From assembly GCA_938038145.1 (NCBI GenBank), contig CALHQU010000011.1:1-14472 (forward strand): 14,472 nt of DNA, written 5' to 3'. A program made the translations under genes and the position numbers. Below the pieces are notes generated by a model. The model worked only from the letters and a program-made list of their open reading frames with translations, was not told the DNA's origin and made no database searches. Source of the stretch: an uncultured Candidatus Saccharibacteria bacterium (GTDB lineage: Bacteria > Patescibacteriota > Saccharimonadia > Saccharimonadales > Saccharimonadaceae). Positions 1 through 4,752 of the stretch are shown here, in pieces; the stretch's first letter is position 1; each line of letters begins with the position of its first letter.

Positions 1-234
1 GTTCTACTTATGGCTGTCGGTGCTATCTCGATTATTATGATAGTTATTGGTGGTATTTTATTTGCGCTTTCCAGTGGTGATGCTCAGAAGGCTGCAAAAG
101 CTAGGAGTACTATTTTATATGCTGTCGTTGGCTTAATAGTCTCTGTATTCGCTTCGGCGATTGTCAATTTTGTGTTTGATGGGTTTAATAAGCCCGTCAA
201 ACATGATGAATCTAGTAATCATAATAAGGAGTAA
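1..234 (+). CDS. T4SS pilin-like protein (VirB2/TrbC-type), 5'-truncated by window edge
   Basis: The reading frame is open from base 1, so this is the C-terminal part of a gene that begins upstream; the ATG at 10 lies inside the first visible membrane segment and is probably internal. What remains has two hydrophobic helices joined by a polar turn with the pattern SSGDAQKAAKAR. Both downstream neighbours have the same turn (SAGDxxK followed by A-x-x-T-x-x-Y-x-I-V-G-L). This two-helix layout is that of the small VirB2/TrbC-like pilins (T4SS_pilin family), inner-membrane subunits that are extracted to build a secretion or conjugation pilus. A hydrophilic tail of about 17 residues ends the protein. 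The next pilin starts 2 nt after the stop, so the two are surely co-transcribed. The family call rests on resemblance to the neighbours and general knowledge; the signal peptide cannot be seen. Confidence 0.8.
   Translation, partial: VLLMAVGAISIIMIVIGGILFALSSGDAQKAAKARSTILYAVVGLIVSVFASAIVNFVFDGFNKPVKHDESSNHNKE
226..231 (+). promoter_or_regulatory. Shine-Dalgarno site of second pilin gene
   Basis: AAGGAG lies 5 nt before the ATG at 237 and within the end of the upstream pilin gene. It is a typical operon-internal ribosome binding site, in contrast to the promoter-proximal leaderless genes elsewhere in the window. Confidence 0.85.
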
Positions 235-236
235 AA

Positions 237-650
237 ATGAAAAAAATGATATTATCGGCGTTAATTGTAGCTTGTTCGGTGTTTGGATTTTCAGCCATAT
301 CAGTAGCTTCTCTTTCCACAAATGTTTCCGCGCAAGCTGCTAATAGCGTCGTAAAGAAAGGTATAACAACTGCTACTACGGCGGATATGAAAAATAAAAG
401 CATTGCAGGTGAAGGTGGATTAATAAGTATATTGATTAATTTTCTACTGTGGGCTGTGGGTATTTTATCTGTTGTTATGATTATCTTTAGCGGATTTCGC
501 TATATTACTTCAGCTGGAGATGCCGCAAAGACAAAATCTGCTCAAACTGCTCTCACTTATTCGATAGTTGGTCTAATTGTGGCTGTTCTTGCATGGGTTA
601 TAGTTAAGATGATTTTGAGACAATTCGGAATTGAGGTAAAAACTAATTAG
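237..650 (+). CDS. T4SS pilin-like protein (VirB2/TrbC-type)
   Basis: This 137-aa protein has an N-terminal signal peptide (residues 1 to about 34: lysines, a hydrophobic core, then a small-residue stretch ending in SAQA that suits signal peptidase I). A mature domain with two membrane helices follows (about 63-85 and 105-125). The cytoplasmic turn between them reads FSGFRYITSAGDAAKTKSA, the conserved signature shared with the other pilins here. The likely role is a structural subunit of a type IV secretion/pilus machine in the cytoplasmic membrane. An AAGGAG Shine-Dalgarno at 226-231, 5 nt before the ATG, overlaps the end of the preceding pilin gene, so the start is well fixed and the pair is one operon. 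No terminator follows; a promoter for the next pilin begins 3 nt after the stop. Confidence 0.85.
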   Translation: MKKMILSALIVACSVFGFSAISVASLSTNVSAQAANSVVKKGITTATTADMKNKSIAGEGGLISILINFLLWAVGILSVVMIIFSGFRYITSAGDAAKTKSAQTALTYSIVGLIVAVLAWVIVKMILRQFGIEVKTN

Positions 651-652
651 TT

Positions 653-680
653 TTGCAAATAACAGATAAAAATGTATAAT
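653..680 (+). promoter_or_regulatory. Sigma70-type promoter of third pilin gene
   Basis: A -35 of TTGCAA (653-658), a 16-bp spacer and a consensus -10 TATAAT (675-680) lie directly after the stop of the preceding pilin. Transcription should start near 687, giving a leader of about 25 nt with an AAGGAG site at 697-702, 9 nt before the ATG. The third pilin can therefore be expressed independently of the two upstream. Confidence 0.7.
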
Positions 681-711
681 AGTAATATCATTAAACAAGG
701 AGAAAATAACA

Positions 712-1095
712 ATGAATAAATTAAAATTAATCTTGGCGGGACTACTGGTAGTACCAACTGTTGCTTTGGCTGTAGCTCCAGCTGCAAGCGCTGAAGGAGA
801 CTTTACTCTAAAGGGTGGTGTTAGTAGCGCGCAAGGAACGGGAGTTGATCAGGTATCTACAGACCCTGAATCTTTAGTTAAGCAGTTTGTGAACATATTC
901 TTGTTTGCTGTTGGTGCATTGAGCGTTATTATGCTTATCTGGGGTGGTATCCGATACACTACTTCAGCCGGTGATAGCAATAAAGTTCAAGCAGCTAAGA
1001 ATACAGTTTTGTACGCAATTGTCGGTTTGGTAGTTGCTATTTTGGCATACGCAATCGTCAATATGGTTATCGGTAAGATTGCATCAGGATCATAA
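712..1095 (+). CDS. T4SS pilin-like protein, probably independently expressed
   Basis: This 127-aa protein begins with a clear signal peptide (MNKLKLILAG, hydrophobic core, then APAASA before EGD). A short extracytoplasmic region follows, then two helices (about 61-81 and 101-121) around the turn WGGIRYTTSAGDSNKVQAAK. The pattern matches the VirB2/TrbC-like pilins on either side and the fourth copy at 4019-4426. Such subunits sit in the inner membrane and polymerise into a pilus or channel component. It has its own promoter (653-680), a strong AAGGAG site and a near-ideal terminator just downstream, the arrangement expected of an abundant structural subunit. No ATPase or channel gene of a secretion system lies in the window, so the partner machine is not shown here. 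Confidence 0.87.
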   Translation: MNKLKLILAGLLVVPTVALAVAPAASAEGDFTLKGGVSSAQGTGVDQVSTDPESLVKQFVNIFLFAVGALSVIMLIWGGIRYTTSAGDSNKVQAAKNTVLYAIVGLVVAILAYAIVNMVIGKIASGS

Positions 1096-1110
1096 TCCTT
1101 CCTATTGATA

Positions 1111-1142
1111 AAAAAGAGCCTCGCTGATGAGGTTCTTTTTTT
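1111..1142 (+). terminator. Intrinsic terminator after pilin cluster
   Basis: AAAAAGAGCCTC (1111-1122) pairs across a 6-nt loop with GAGGTTCTTTTT starting at 1129, with one G-U pair, and the 3' arm runs into at least seven T residues. It lies 15 nt after the last pilin stop. Confidence 0.88.
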
Positions 1143-1148
1143 GTGGCT

Positions 1149-1181
1149 AAAAAAATACCGCCAACTTGTGACGGTATTTTC
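1149..1181 (-). terminator. Intrinsic terminator of the Hsp20 gene
   Basis: AAAATACCG (1152-1160) and CGGTATTTT (1172-1180) form an inverted repeat with an 11-nt loop. Read on the minus strand it ends in a run of seven T residues (1155-1149). It sits 15 nt past the hsp20 stop and so insulates that gene from the pilin unit. Confidence 0.78.
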
Positions 1182-1195
1182 TATGAAATGATTTT

Positions 1196-1690
1196 TTACA
1201 GAACTTGAATCTTCTTTGCTTTTTCTTGCTTTATCTTTTCAAAAGTAATTGTCAAAACGCCATCTTTTAATTCTGCCTTAACGCCTTCTTCATTCACAGC
1301 GGTTGGCAATGCTAATGTACGACTGAATTCGCCCCAGTAGCATTCTTGGATGTGCCATTGGCGAACATCTGCTTCGTCACCGCTAGACAGTGTACCACTA
1401 ATTGTTAAGATTCCGTCAGAAATGCTTACGTCTAGGTCATTTCGATCTACGCCGGCAGTACGAGCTTTGATAACTAGGTTATTTTCTGTCTCAAAAACGT
1501 CAACAGCCAATTGACCCATTGCATCATCAGCTTCATCTTCCCAGTTGTCATCGGATCGTGTTGCTGGCGTGCTATTACTCCTACTGTTGTCGTCGTTAAA
1601 ACCAGGTAGCAGATCGTCGTTATCATCGTCAATAAACGCCGCAGCCAATTCCTGTTCTGTTAGTAATGTATCATCTTGCTTTCGGGCCAT
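1196..1690 (-). CDS. Hsp20/alpha-crystallin family small heat-shock protein
   Basis: This 164-aa ATP-independent chaperone holds unfolding proteins in the cytoplasm. The first roughly 58 residues are polar and very rich in Asp, Asn and Ser, so probably disordered. The alpha-crystallin domain spans about 60-152 and contains the family hallmark A-x-x-x-x-GVL (AELKDGVLTITF near 139-150). The tail ends in an I-x-V motif (IQV, about 161-163), which in the family docks neighbouring dimers. The start is the ATG at 1690 because GGAGGA at 1700-1695 sits 4 nt ahead; an in-frame GTG at 1702 lies in that site and is rejected. The gene is monocistronic between its terminator and the divergent comF. No CIRCE or HAIR heat-shock operator was found in its upstream region. 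Confidence 0.9.
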   Translation of the reverse strand: MARKQDDTLLTEQELAAAFIDDDNDDLLPGFNDDNSRSNSTPATRSDDNWEDEADDAMGQLAVDVFETENNLVIKARTAGVDRNDLDVSISDGILTISGTLSSGDEADVRQWHIQECYWGEFSRTLALPTAVNEEGVKAELKDGVLTITFEKIKQEKAKKIQVL

Positions 1691-1694
1691 AATT

Positions 1695-1700
1695 TCCTCC
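1695..1700 (-). promoter_or_regulatory. Shine-Dalgarno that fixes the Hsp20 start
   Basis: On the minus strand GGAGGA is followed by AATT and the ATG at 1690. This chooses ATG 1690 over the in-frame GTG at 1702. Confidence 0.8.
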
Positions 1701-1755
1701 ACTTTTATAATAGGCTCATTGACAAAGTCTTTATTAGTATAACTGTAATGTGCGT

Positions 1756-1761
1756 TATAAT
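1756..1761 (+). promoter_or_regulatory. Candidate -10 box of comF
   Basis: A consensus TATAAT lies 33 nt before the comF ATG. No convincing -35 hexamer or extended TGn element is seen, so this is a weak call. If it is used, comF has a leader of about 25 nt without a clear Shine-Dalgarno. Confidence 0.4.
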
Positions 1762-1794
1762 CAACAGAGAAAGGCTTAAAACGTAAAAATTACA

Positions 1795-2469
1795 ATGTTT
1801 GACGCGCTATTATCAATCATCGCTCCTCACCACTGTTATAAGTGTGGTAAAACGGGTGGTATTTTATGCTTAGATTGTAAAAAATACATCACAAGTCGGA
1901 AGTACGATATGTGTGTTCTATGTGGTGATTTATTGGAGAGTGGCAACTTATGTAAAAAACATAAGCTTCCCTGTGATATGATCTGGTGCTTTTCACGACG
2001 TACAGGTGTTGTCGCAAAGATTATTGATGATTATAAGTTCAGTCGCGTTCAGGCAGCGGCTGGATTGCTAAGTGAGTTCTTAGACGAAGCTCTGCCTGAA
2101 TTGCCGCCAGATGCGGTAATTGTACCAATCTCTACAATTTCTAAGAATATTCGGCGTCGTGGATTTGATCATATCCGAAAAATTGCTATTAAATTATCTC
2201 GACGTAGAAAAATAGAATGTCGTTCCCTGCTTCGGCGTAGGAATAACGTAACTCAGCACTTTACGAAGTCTTCCACTCAGAGAAAACGTCAAGCAAAGGA
2301 GTTTTTTGAAATTGCGGGTAAAGTTGATAAAAATAAGCGATATATCATTATTGACGATATCTTTACGACTGGCTCAACTGTGTTGGCGGCGGCGGAATGT
2401 TTGAAGAAAAATGGTGCCAAACACGTGGACATTGCGGTTATTGCCAGGCACGGGCGCCCGAAATTATGA
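1795..2469 (+). CDS. comF: ComF family amidophosphoribosyltransferase-like protein
   Basis: This 224-aa protein is of the ComF/GntX type: an N-terminal zinc-binding region and a C-terminal PRTase fold. Cysteine pairs at 14/17, 25/28 and 40/43 with C53 form the zinc-ribbon part. The RRGFDH motif at 121-126 matches the family's RGFNQ-type segment. IIIDDIFTTGST at 184-195 is the PRPP-binding loop with its paired aspartates. ComF is needed for DNA uptake by natural transformation in Bacillus and Haemophilus, where it acts in the cytoplasm with the ComFA helicase. No other competence gene is present, though the pilin-like genes nearby are compatible with a DNA-handling lifestyle. It ends in TGA and overlaps rlmH tail to tail by 6 nt, with no terminator between. 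Confidence 0.88.
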   Translation: MFDALLSIIAPHHCYKCGKTGGILCLDCKKYITSRKYDMCVLCGDLLESGNLCKKHKLPCDMIWCFSRRTGVVAKIIDDYKFSRVQAAAGLLSEFLDEALPELPPDAVIVPISTISKNIRRRGFDHIRKIAIKLSRRRKIECRSLLRRRNNVTQHFTKSSTQRKRQAKEFFEIAGKVDKNKRYIIIDDIFTTGSTVLAAAECLKKNGAKHVDIAVIARHGRPKL

Positions 2470-2916
2470 GTGATGATAATGACTGCCGCGATGGATTTCT
2501 TGGGCGCGGTATAATTGCTCAGCTAAAATAAGACGAACTAATTGGTGTGGAAACACTAAGTTCGACAGCGACCAGACGATGTTGGATTTTTGGCGCAAGT
2601 CGCTAGTAACTCCATAAGCGCCACCGATGATGAAGACAATATGCTTGTCGATGTGTTCGGTTATTAGGTTAGATAATTCCGGCGATGATAGGTTTTTACC
2701 GCGCTCATCGAGCAAAATAACGAAGTCATCCGAATTGAGGCGTGAAAAAATACGCTCAGACTCTTCCTGGCGCGCTCTGTCGCCTTCAAAGCTTGAATGC
2801 GGTAGAATAATCATTTCCGCAGCAAAAGGTGCTCGTAGACGCTCTAAAAAACGAAAAACGCCTGGTTGAACCCAGGCTTCATTCTTTTTTCCGATTGTTA
2901 TAATAGTGATTTTCAT
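2464..2916 (-). CDS. rlmH: 23S rRNA (pseudouridine1915-N3)-methyltransferase RlmH
   Basis: This 150-aa SPOUT-fold enzyme uses SAM to methylate N3 of pseudouridine 1915 in helix 69 of 23S rRNA on assembled ribosomes. The N-terminus (MKITIITIGKK followed by W15) is typical of the family. LDERGK at 69-74, the SAM-binding knot loop IGGAYG at 97-102, FPHQLVRLILAEQLYRA at 122-138 and the ending GSHYHH are all in place, and the length matches E. coli RlmH (about 155). The ATG at 2916 is chosen because the frame upstream is only the antisense-free translation of tRNA-Ser. The start lies just 8 nt after the encoded CCA of tRNA-Ser(CGA), with no Shine-Dalgarno, so the mRNA probably comes from the same transcript as the tRNA. 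Confidence 0.93.
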   Translation of the reverse strand: MKITIITIGKKNEAWVQPGVFRFLERLRAPFAAEMIILPHSSFEGDRARQEESERIFSRLNSDDFVILLDERGKNLSSPELSNLITEHIDKHIVFIIGGAYGVTSDLRQKSNIVWSLSNLVFPHQLVRLILAEQLYRAQEIHRGSHYHHS

Positions 2917-2924
2917 AATATCTA

Positions 2925-3012
2925 TGGCGGAGAGAGAGGGATTCGAACCCTCGATGAGTTGCCCCATACCGCTTTTCGAGAGCGGCCAGTTCAACCACTC
3001 CTGCACCTCTCC
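2925..3012 (-). tRNA. tRNA-Ser(CGA)
   Basis: Acceptor arm GGAGAGG (3012-3006) pairs with TCTCTCC (2935-2929), with one G-U pair at the base. Discriminator G and CCA are encoded (2928-2925). The anticodon loop CTCGAAA is flanked by a CCGCT/AGCGG stem, giving anticodon CGA, which reads UCG. A long variable arm (class II) and the T-loop GTTCGAATCC support serine. It lies between a small membrane gene and rlmH in a minus-strand unit. Confidence 0.95.
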
Positions 3013-3033
3013 GTATCTAACTAATTCGGGAAA

Positions 3034-3267
3034 TTATTTTTTATCAGTTTTCTTTGAATCTTTGGCAATTGTGGTGCCGATAGCGATCCAAATAATACTC
3101 AATAATAAACTAATGCCTGCCAGTTCAAAGAATGCAATAATCCATTTACCAGCTTCATTCCAAGTTATCATTTCAATAATTACTGCTGCTAACAAGACTG
3201 AAATGGCGGTTACGAGAATCGTGGCAATTGTTAAAAGTGCATATTTTACGTACTTAATAAAATTCAT
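3034..3267 (-). CDS. Small two-TM membrane protein, unknown
   Basis: This 77-aa protein has a basic N-terminus, two strongly hydrophobic helices (about 8-31 and 40-66) and a lysine-rich tail (KDSKKTDKK). No family is recognised. The start is the ATG at 3267, decided by an AAGGAGG ribosome site 3 nt ahead; the frame extends further upstream only as the translation of tRNA-Arg. It sits 18 nt after tRNA-Arg and 21 nt before tRNA-Ser, so it is almost certainly freed from a mixed tRNA/mRNA transcript by tRNA processing. The strong Shine-Dalgarno and membrane profile favour a real gene. Confidence 0.75.
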   Translation of the reverse strand: MNFIKYVKYALLTIATILVTAISVLLAAVIIEMITWNEAGKWIIAFFELAGISLLLSIIWIAIGTTIAKDSKKTDKK

Positions 3268-3270
3268 ACC

Positions 3271-3277
3271 CCTCCTT
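3271..3277 (-). promoter_or_regulatory. Shine-Dalgarno of the 77-aa membrane gene
   Basis: AAGGAGG is read on the minus strand 3 nt before the ATG at 3267 and 8 nt after the CCA end of tRNA-Arg. It lies in the spacer between tRNA and gene. Confidence 0.8.
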
Positions 3278-3285
3278 AGGTTAAT

Positions 3286-3362
3286 TGGTACACCCGGCAA
3301 GATTCGAACTTACGACCTCTGGCTCCGCAAGCCAGCGCTCTATCCAGCTGAGCTACGGGTGC
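3286..3362 (-). tRNA. tRNA-Arg(GCG)
   Basis: Acceptor strands GCACCCG and CGGGTGT pair, with a G1-U72 wobble; discriminator A and CCA are encoded (3289-3286). The D arm (GCTC/GAGC) carries GGA with A20, an arginine identity base. The anticodon stem CTGGC/GCCAG closes the 7-nt loop TTGCGGA, giving anticodon GCG, for CGC/CGU. T-loop GTTCGAATC is present. Most bacteria read these codons with an ACG anticodon edited to inosine, so GCG is notable. Confidence 0.93.
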
Positions 3363-3367
3363 ATACA

Positions 3368-3382
3368 GCCTTTCAAAAAGGC
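3368..3382 (-). other. Hairpin just upstream of mature tRNA-Arg 5' end
   Basis: GCCTTT and AAAGGC form a 6-bp stem with a 3-nt loop, ending 5 nt before the mature tRNA. No T-run follows on either strand, so it is not a terminator. It could be a processing or stability element of the tRNA leader. Confidence 0.4.
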
Positions 3383-3434
3383 CGCAACAAAAAATATAAT
3401 GTACCTTCATTGCTATAAAGCACTGAACTTTTGT

Positions 3435-3463
3435 ATTCTACCACATAAAATATAGTCAATCAA
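3435..3463 (-). promoter_or_regulatory. Promoter of the tRNA-Arg / tRNA-Ser / rlmH unit
   Basis: On the minus strand a TTGATT -35 (3463-3458), a 17-bp spacer and a TAGAAT -10 (3440-3435) preceded by TGG form an extended -10 promoter. It directly follows the upstream gene's stop and would start RNA about 65 nt before tRNA-Arg. Confidence 0.7.
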
Positions 3464-3464
3464 G

Positions 3465-3983
3465 CTATAGCTTTATCAGCCGAATAAACTTCTCTAAGGC
3501 GTCTGGCTTAATTTCTTGCATTGGTAGACGCGCTCCAAGCATATCGACAATTCTCTCGCCCTCTGCTTCGGAAAAATAAATAGTCAAACCTGGTGAGAAT
3601 CGCTTTACTGGCAATAATAGAATCGAATGTTGGTTGTTTTCGTGAATTAATCCAAATGCGCGAAATTCGCTAAAATCGTGTAAAACATCGGCGATGTAAA
3701 TACCTTTGGGGCTAATCGCGTAGTTTATTATTTGAGGAGTTTTGTTTGATAATACAAACAGGGCTACAGCCATAATTGGTAGTAAAACAGCGAAAGTCCA
3801 GTTCTTAAACACTAAAATCGCCAAAGCCATTAATCCTATCAACACGATGACAAAAAACACGTACCACAATTTACCACGTTGAACCTGCACGCCTTCTGGT
3901 GCATTCCAGGCTATTGGCTCGGTTAAATCAATCCTGTCAGGTGATGGCGTTTCAAAGTCTTGGTTTTCTGGACTATCGTTCAT
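3465..3983 (-). CDS. Two-TM protein with C-terminal soluble domain, conserved unknown
   Basis: This 172-aa protein has an acidic N-terminal cytoplasmic stretch of about 35 residues, two membrane helices (about 38-59 and 62-79) and a soluble C-terminal part of about 90 residues. That part starts INYAISPKGIYI and looks beta-rich before a final helix. The layout resembles membrane-anchored PH-like or DUF5673-like proteins of Candidate Phyla, some of which sit beside T4SS genes, but the match is by general shape only. The start at 3983 is supported by a promoter whose -10 ends 6 nt before the ATG, so the mRNA should be leaderless. It lies 35 nt downstream of a pilin gene yet has its own promoter, whose -35 abuts the pilin stop. 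Confidence 0.75.
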   Translation of the reverse strand: MNDSPENQDFETPSPDRIDLTEPIAWNAPEGVQVQRGKLWYVFFVIVLIGLMALAILVFKNWTFAVLLPIMAVALFVLSNKTPQIINYAISPKGIYIADVLHDFSEFRAFGLIHENNQHSILLLPVKRFSPGLTIYFSEAEGERIVDMLGARLPMQEIKPDALEKFIRLIKL

Positions 3984-3989
3984 GACGTT

Positions 3990-4018
3990 AGTATATCACG
4001 GTGAGAATTAACGAACAA
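3990..4018 (-). promoter_or_regulatory. Promoter giving a leaderless mRNA for the two-TM protein
   Basis: TTGTTC (4018-4013), 17 bp, then TATACT (3995-3990) preceded by TGA (extended -10). Six nt separate the -10 from the ATG at 3983, so the expected +1 is at or next to the A of the start codon. No Shine-Dalgarno exists. Confidence 0.75.
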
Positions 4019-4426
4019 TTAAACGTTAGTGGTTGAGCCACCGCTCAAAGCTGCGCCAAGGATGAAGTTGATTATGGCGTAAGCAAAGACCGCGATTAGT
4101 AGACCGATGATTGCGTATAAAATTGTGTTTTTGGCGTTTGTGACAGATTCTTTTTTACCGCCAGATATTACGTAGCGGAAACCACCGAAGATTAGCATAA
4201 CGACGCTTAAGACGCCGACGCCGAATAGCATAATGTTAATAGCGCGCCTTACGATTGATGAATCACCATTAGCTAAGTTGGCTGGCGTATTATCGCCGCG
4301 TGCTGCGTTAATTCCGGCTGGCGCGCCGCCCTCACCCAATGCGGAAACTGGGGCAGTTACTAAAGCTACGCCGAATCCGATTGTAAGTAATCCTGTTATA
4401 ATTTTAGAAATATATCCTTTTACCAT
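4019..4426 (-). CDS. T4SS pilin-like protein, dispersed fourth copy
   Basis: This 135-aa protein has a signal peptide (MVKGYISK, a hydrophobic core, then APVSA before LGEGG) and two membrane helices (about 65-85 and 105-127). The turn GGFRYVISGGKKESVTNAK replaces the usual SAGD with SGGK but keeps A-K-N-T-x-x-Y-A-I-I-G-L after it. It belongs to the same VirB2/TrbC-like pilin family as the cluster at 1-1095, which is on the other strand. The start ATG at 4426 is chosen over an upstream frame extension because a TATAAT box ends 6 nt before it, giving a leaderless mRNA. Its role is inferred to be a secretion or pilus subunit; whether it serves the same machine as the clustered copies is unknown. 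Confidence 0.83.
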   Translation of the reverse strand: MVKGYISKIITGLLTIGFGVALVTAPVSALGEGGAPAGINAARGDNTPANLANGDSSIVRRAINIMLFGVGVLSVVMLIFGGFRYVISGGKKESVTNAKNTILYAIIGLLIAVFAYAIINFILGAALSGGSTTNV

Positions 4427-4432
4427 AATTCG

Positions 4433-4462
4433 ATTATACCCTATTTGCAATAAAGCTATCAA
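4433..4462 (-). promoter_or_regulatory. Strong promoter giving a leaderless pilin mRNA
   Basis: TTGATA (4462-4457), an 18-bp spacer and consensus TATAAT (4438-4433) form one of the best promoters in the window. Only 6 nt lie between the -10 and the ATG at 4426. Confidence 0.8.
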
Positions 4463-4476
4463 TAATTGCACTTCTA

Positions 4477-4485
4477 TGGTACACT
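4477..4485 (+). promoter_or_regulatory. Extended -10 promoter of the serine tRNA pair
   Basis: TGG followed by TACACT on the plus strand would start RNA near 4492, about 7 nt before tRNA-Ser(GCT). No good -35 is seen, and the region overlaps the divergent pilin promoter. Confidence 0.45.
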
Positions 4486-4498
4486 AAATAGTGAATTT

Positions 4499-4591
4499 GG
4501 AGGAGTACCCAAGTGGCTGAAGGGGACGGTTTGCTAAATCGTTAGTATGGAGAGATCTGTAGCGGGGGTTCGAATCCCCCCTCCTCCGCCA
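4499..4591 (+). tRNA. tRNA-Ser(GCT)
   Basis: Acceptor GGAGGAG (4499-4505) pairs fully with CTCCTCC (4581-4587); discriminator G and CCA are encoded. The anticodon loop TTGCTAA gives GCT, reading AGC/AGU. A long variable arm and the T-loop GTTCGAATC confirm a class II serine tRNA. Confidence 0.95.
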
Positions 4592-4608
4592 AAATTCAGA
4601 GATAGTAC

Positions 4609-4698
4609 GGAAGGGTGACCGAGTGGTTGAAGGTACCGGTCTTGAAAACCGGCGTGCGGTAAAACGTACCGAGGGTTCGAATCCCTCCCCTTCCGCCA
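4609..4698 (+). tRNA. tRNA-Ser(TGA)
   Basis: Acceptor GGAAGGG (4609-4615) pairs with CCCTTCC (4688-4694); discriminator G and CCA are encoded. The CCGGT/ACCGG stem closes loop CTTGAAA, giving anticodon TGA, which reads UCN and mainly UCA. A long variable arm is present. It is 17 nt downstream of tRNA-Ser(GCT), surely on the same transcript. Confidence 0.95.
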
Positions 4699-4718
4699 AA
4701 ACAGTACTATTGAAGTCG

Positions 4719-4752
4719 AAAAATAGGAGATTCGTGCGAGTTTCCTATTTTT
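4719..4752. terminator. Bidirectional terminator between serine tRNAs and VanZ gene
   Basis: A 15-bp hairpin pairs 4719-4733 with 4738-4752, with two G-U pairs and a 4-nt loop. It has A's on the left flank and T's on the right, so it can stop transcription both ways. The stop codon of the VanZ-RDD gene lies at its edge (4752-4754). Confidence 0.85.

Noticed and set aside
1703..1725. TTGTCA plus TATTAT on the minus strand as an hsp20 promoter
   Set aside because: The spacing is only 7 bp, too short for a sigma70 promoter.
2899..2904. TATAAT on the plus strand
   Set aside because: It lies inside rlmH coding sequence with no plus-strand gene downstream.
2917..3006. N-terminal extension of RlmH
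   Set aside because: The extra 30 residues are the translation of tRNA-Ser; the family starts at MKITIITIGKK.
2906..3418. A 170-codon plus-strand reading frame
   Set aside because: It runs antisense through rlmH's start, tRNA-Ser, the 77-aa gene and tRNA-Arg, and contains the EGFEPS tRNA-antisense signature.
4484..4699. A 71-codon minus-strand reading frame
   Set aside because: It lies wholly across the two plus-strand serine tRNAs; its GEGFEPSVRF-type translation is the usual antisense product of tRNA T-arms.
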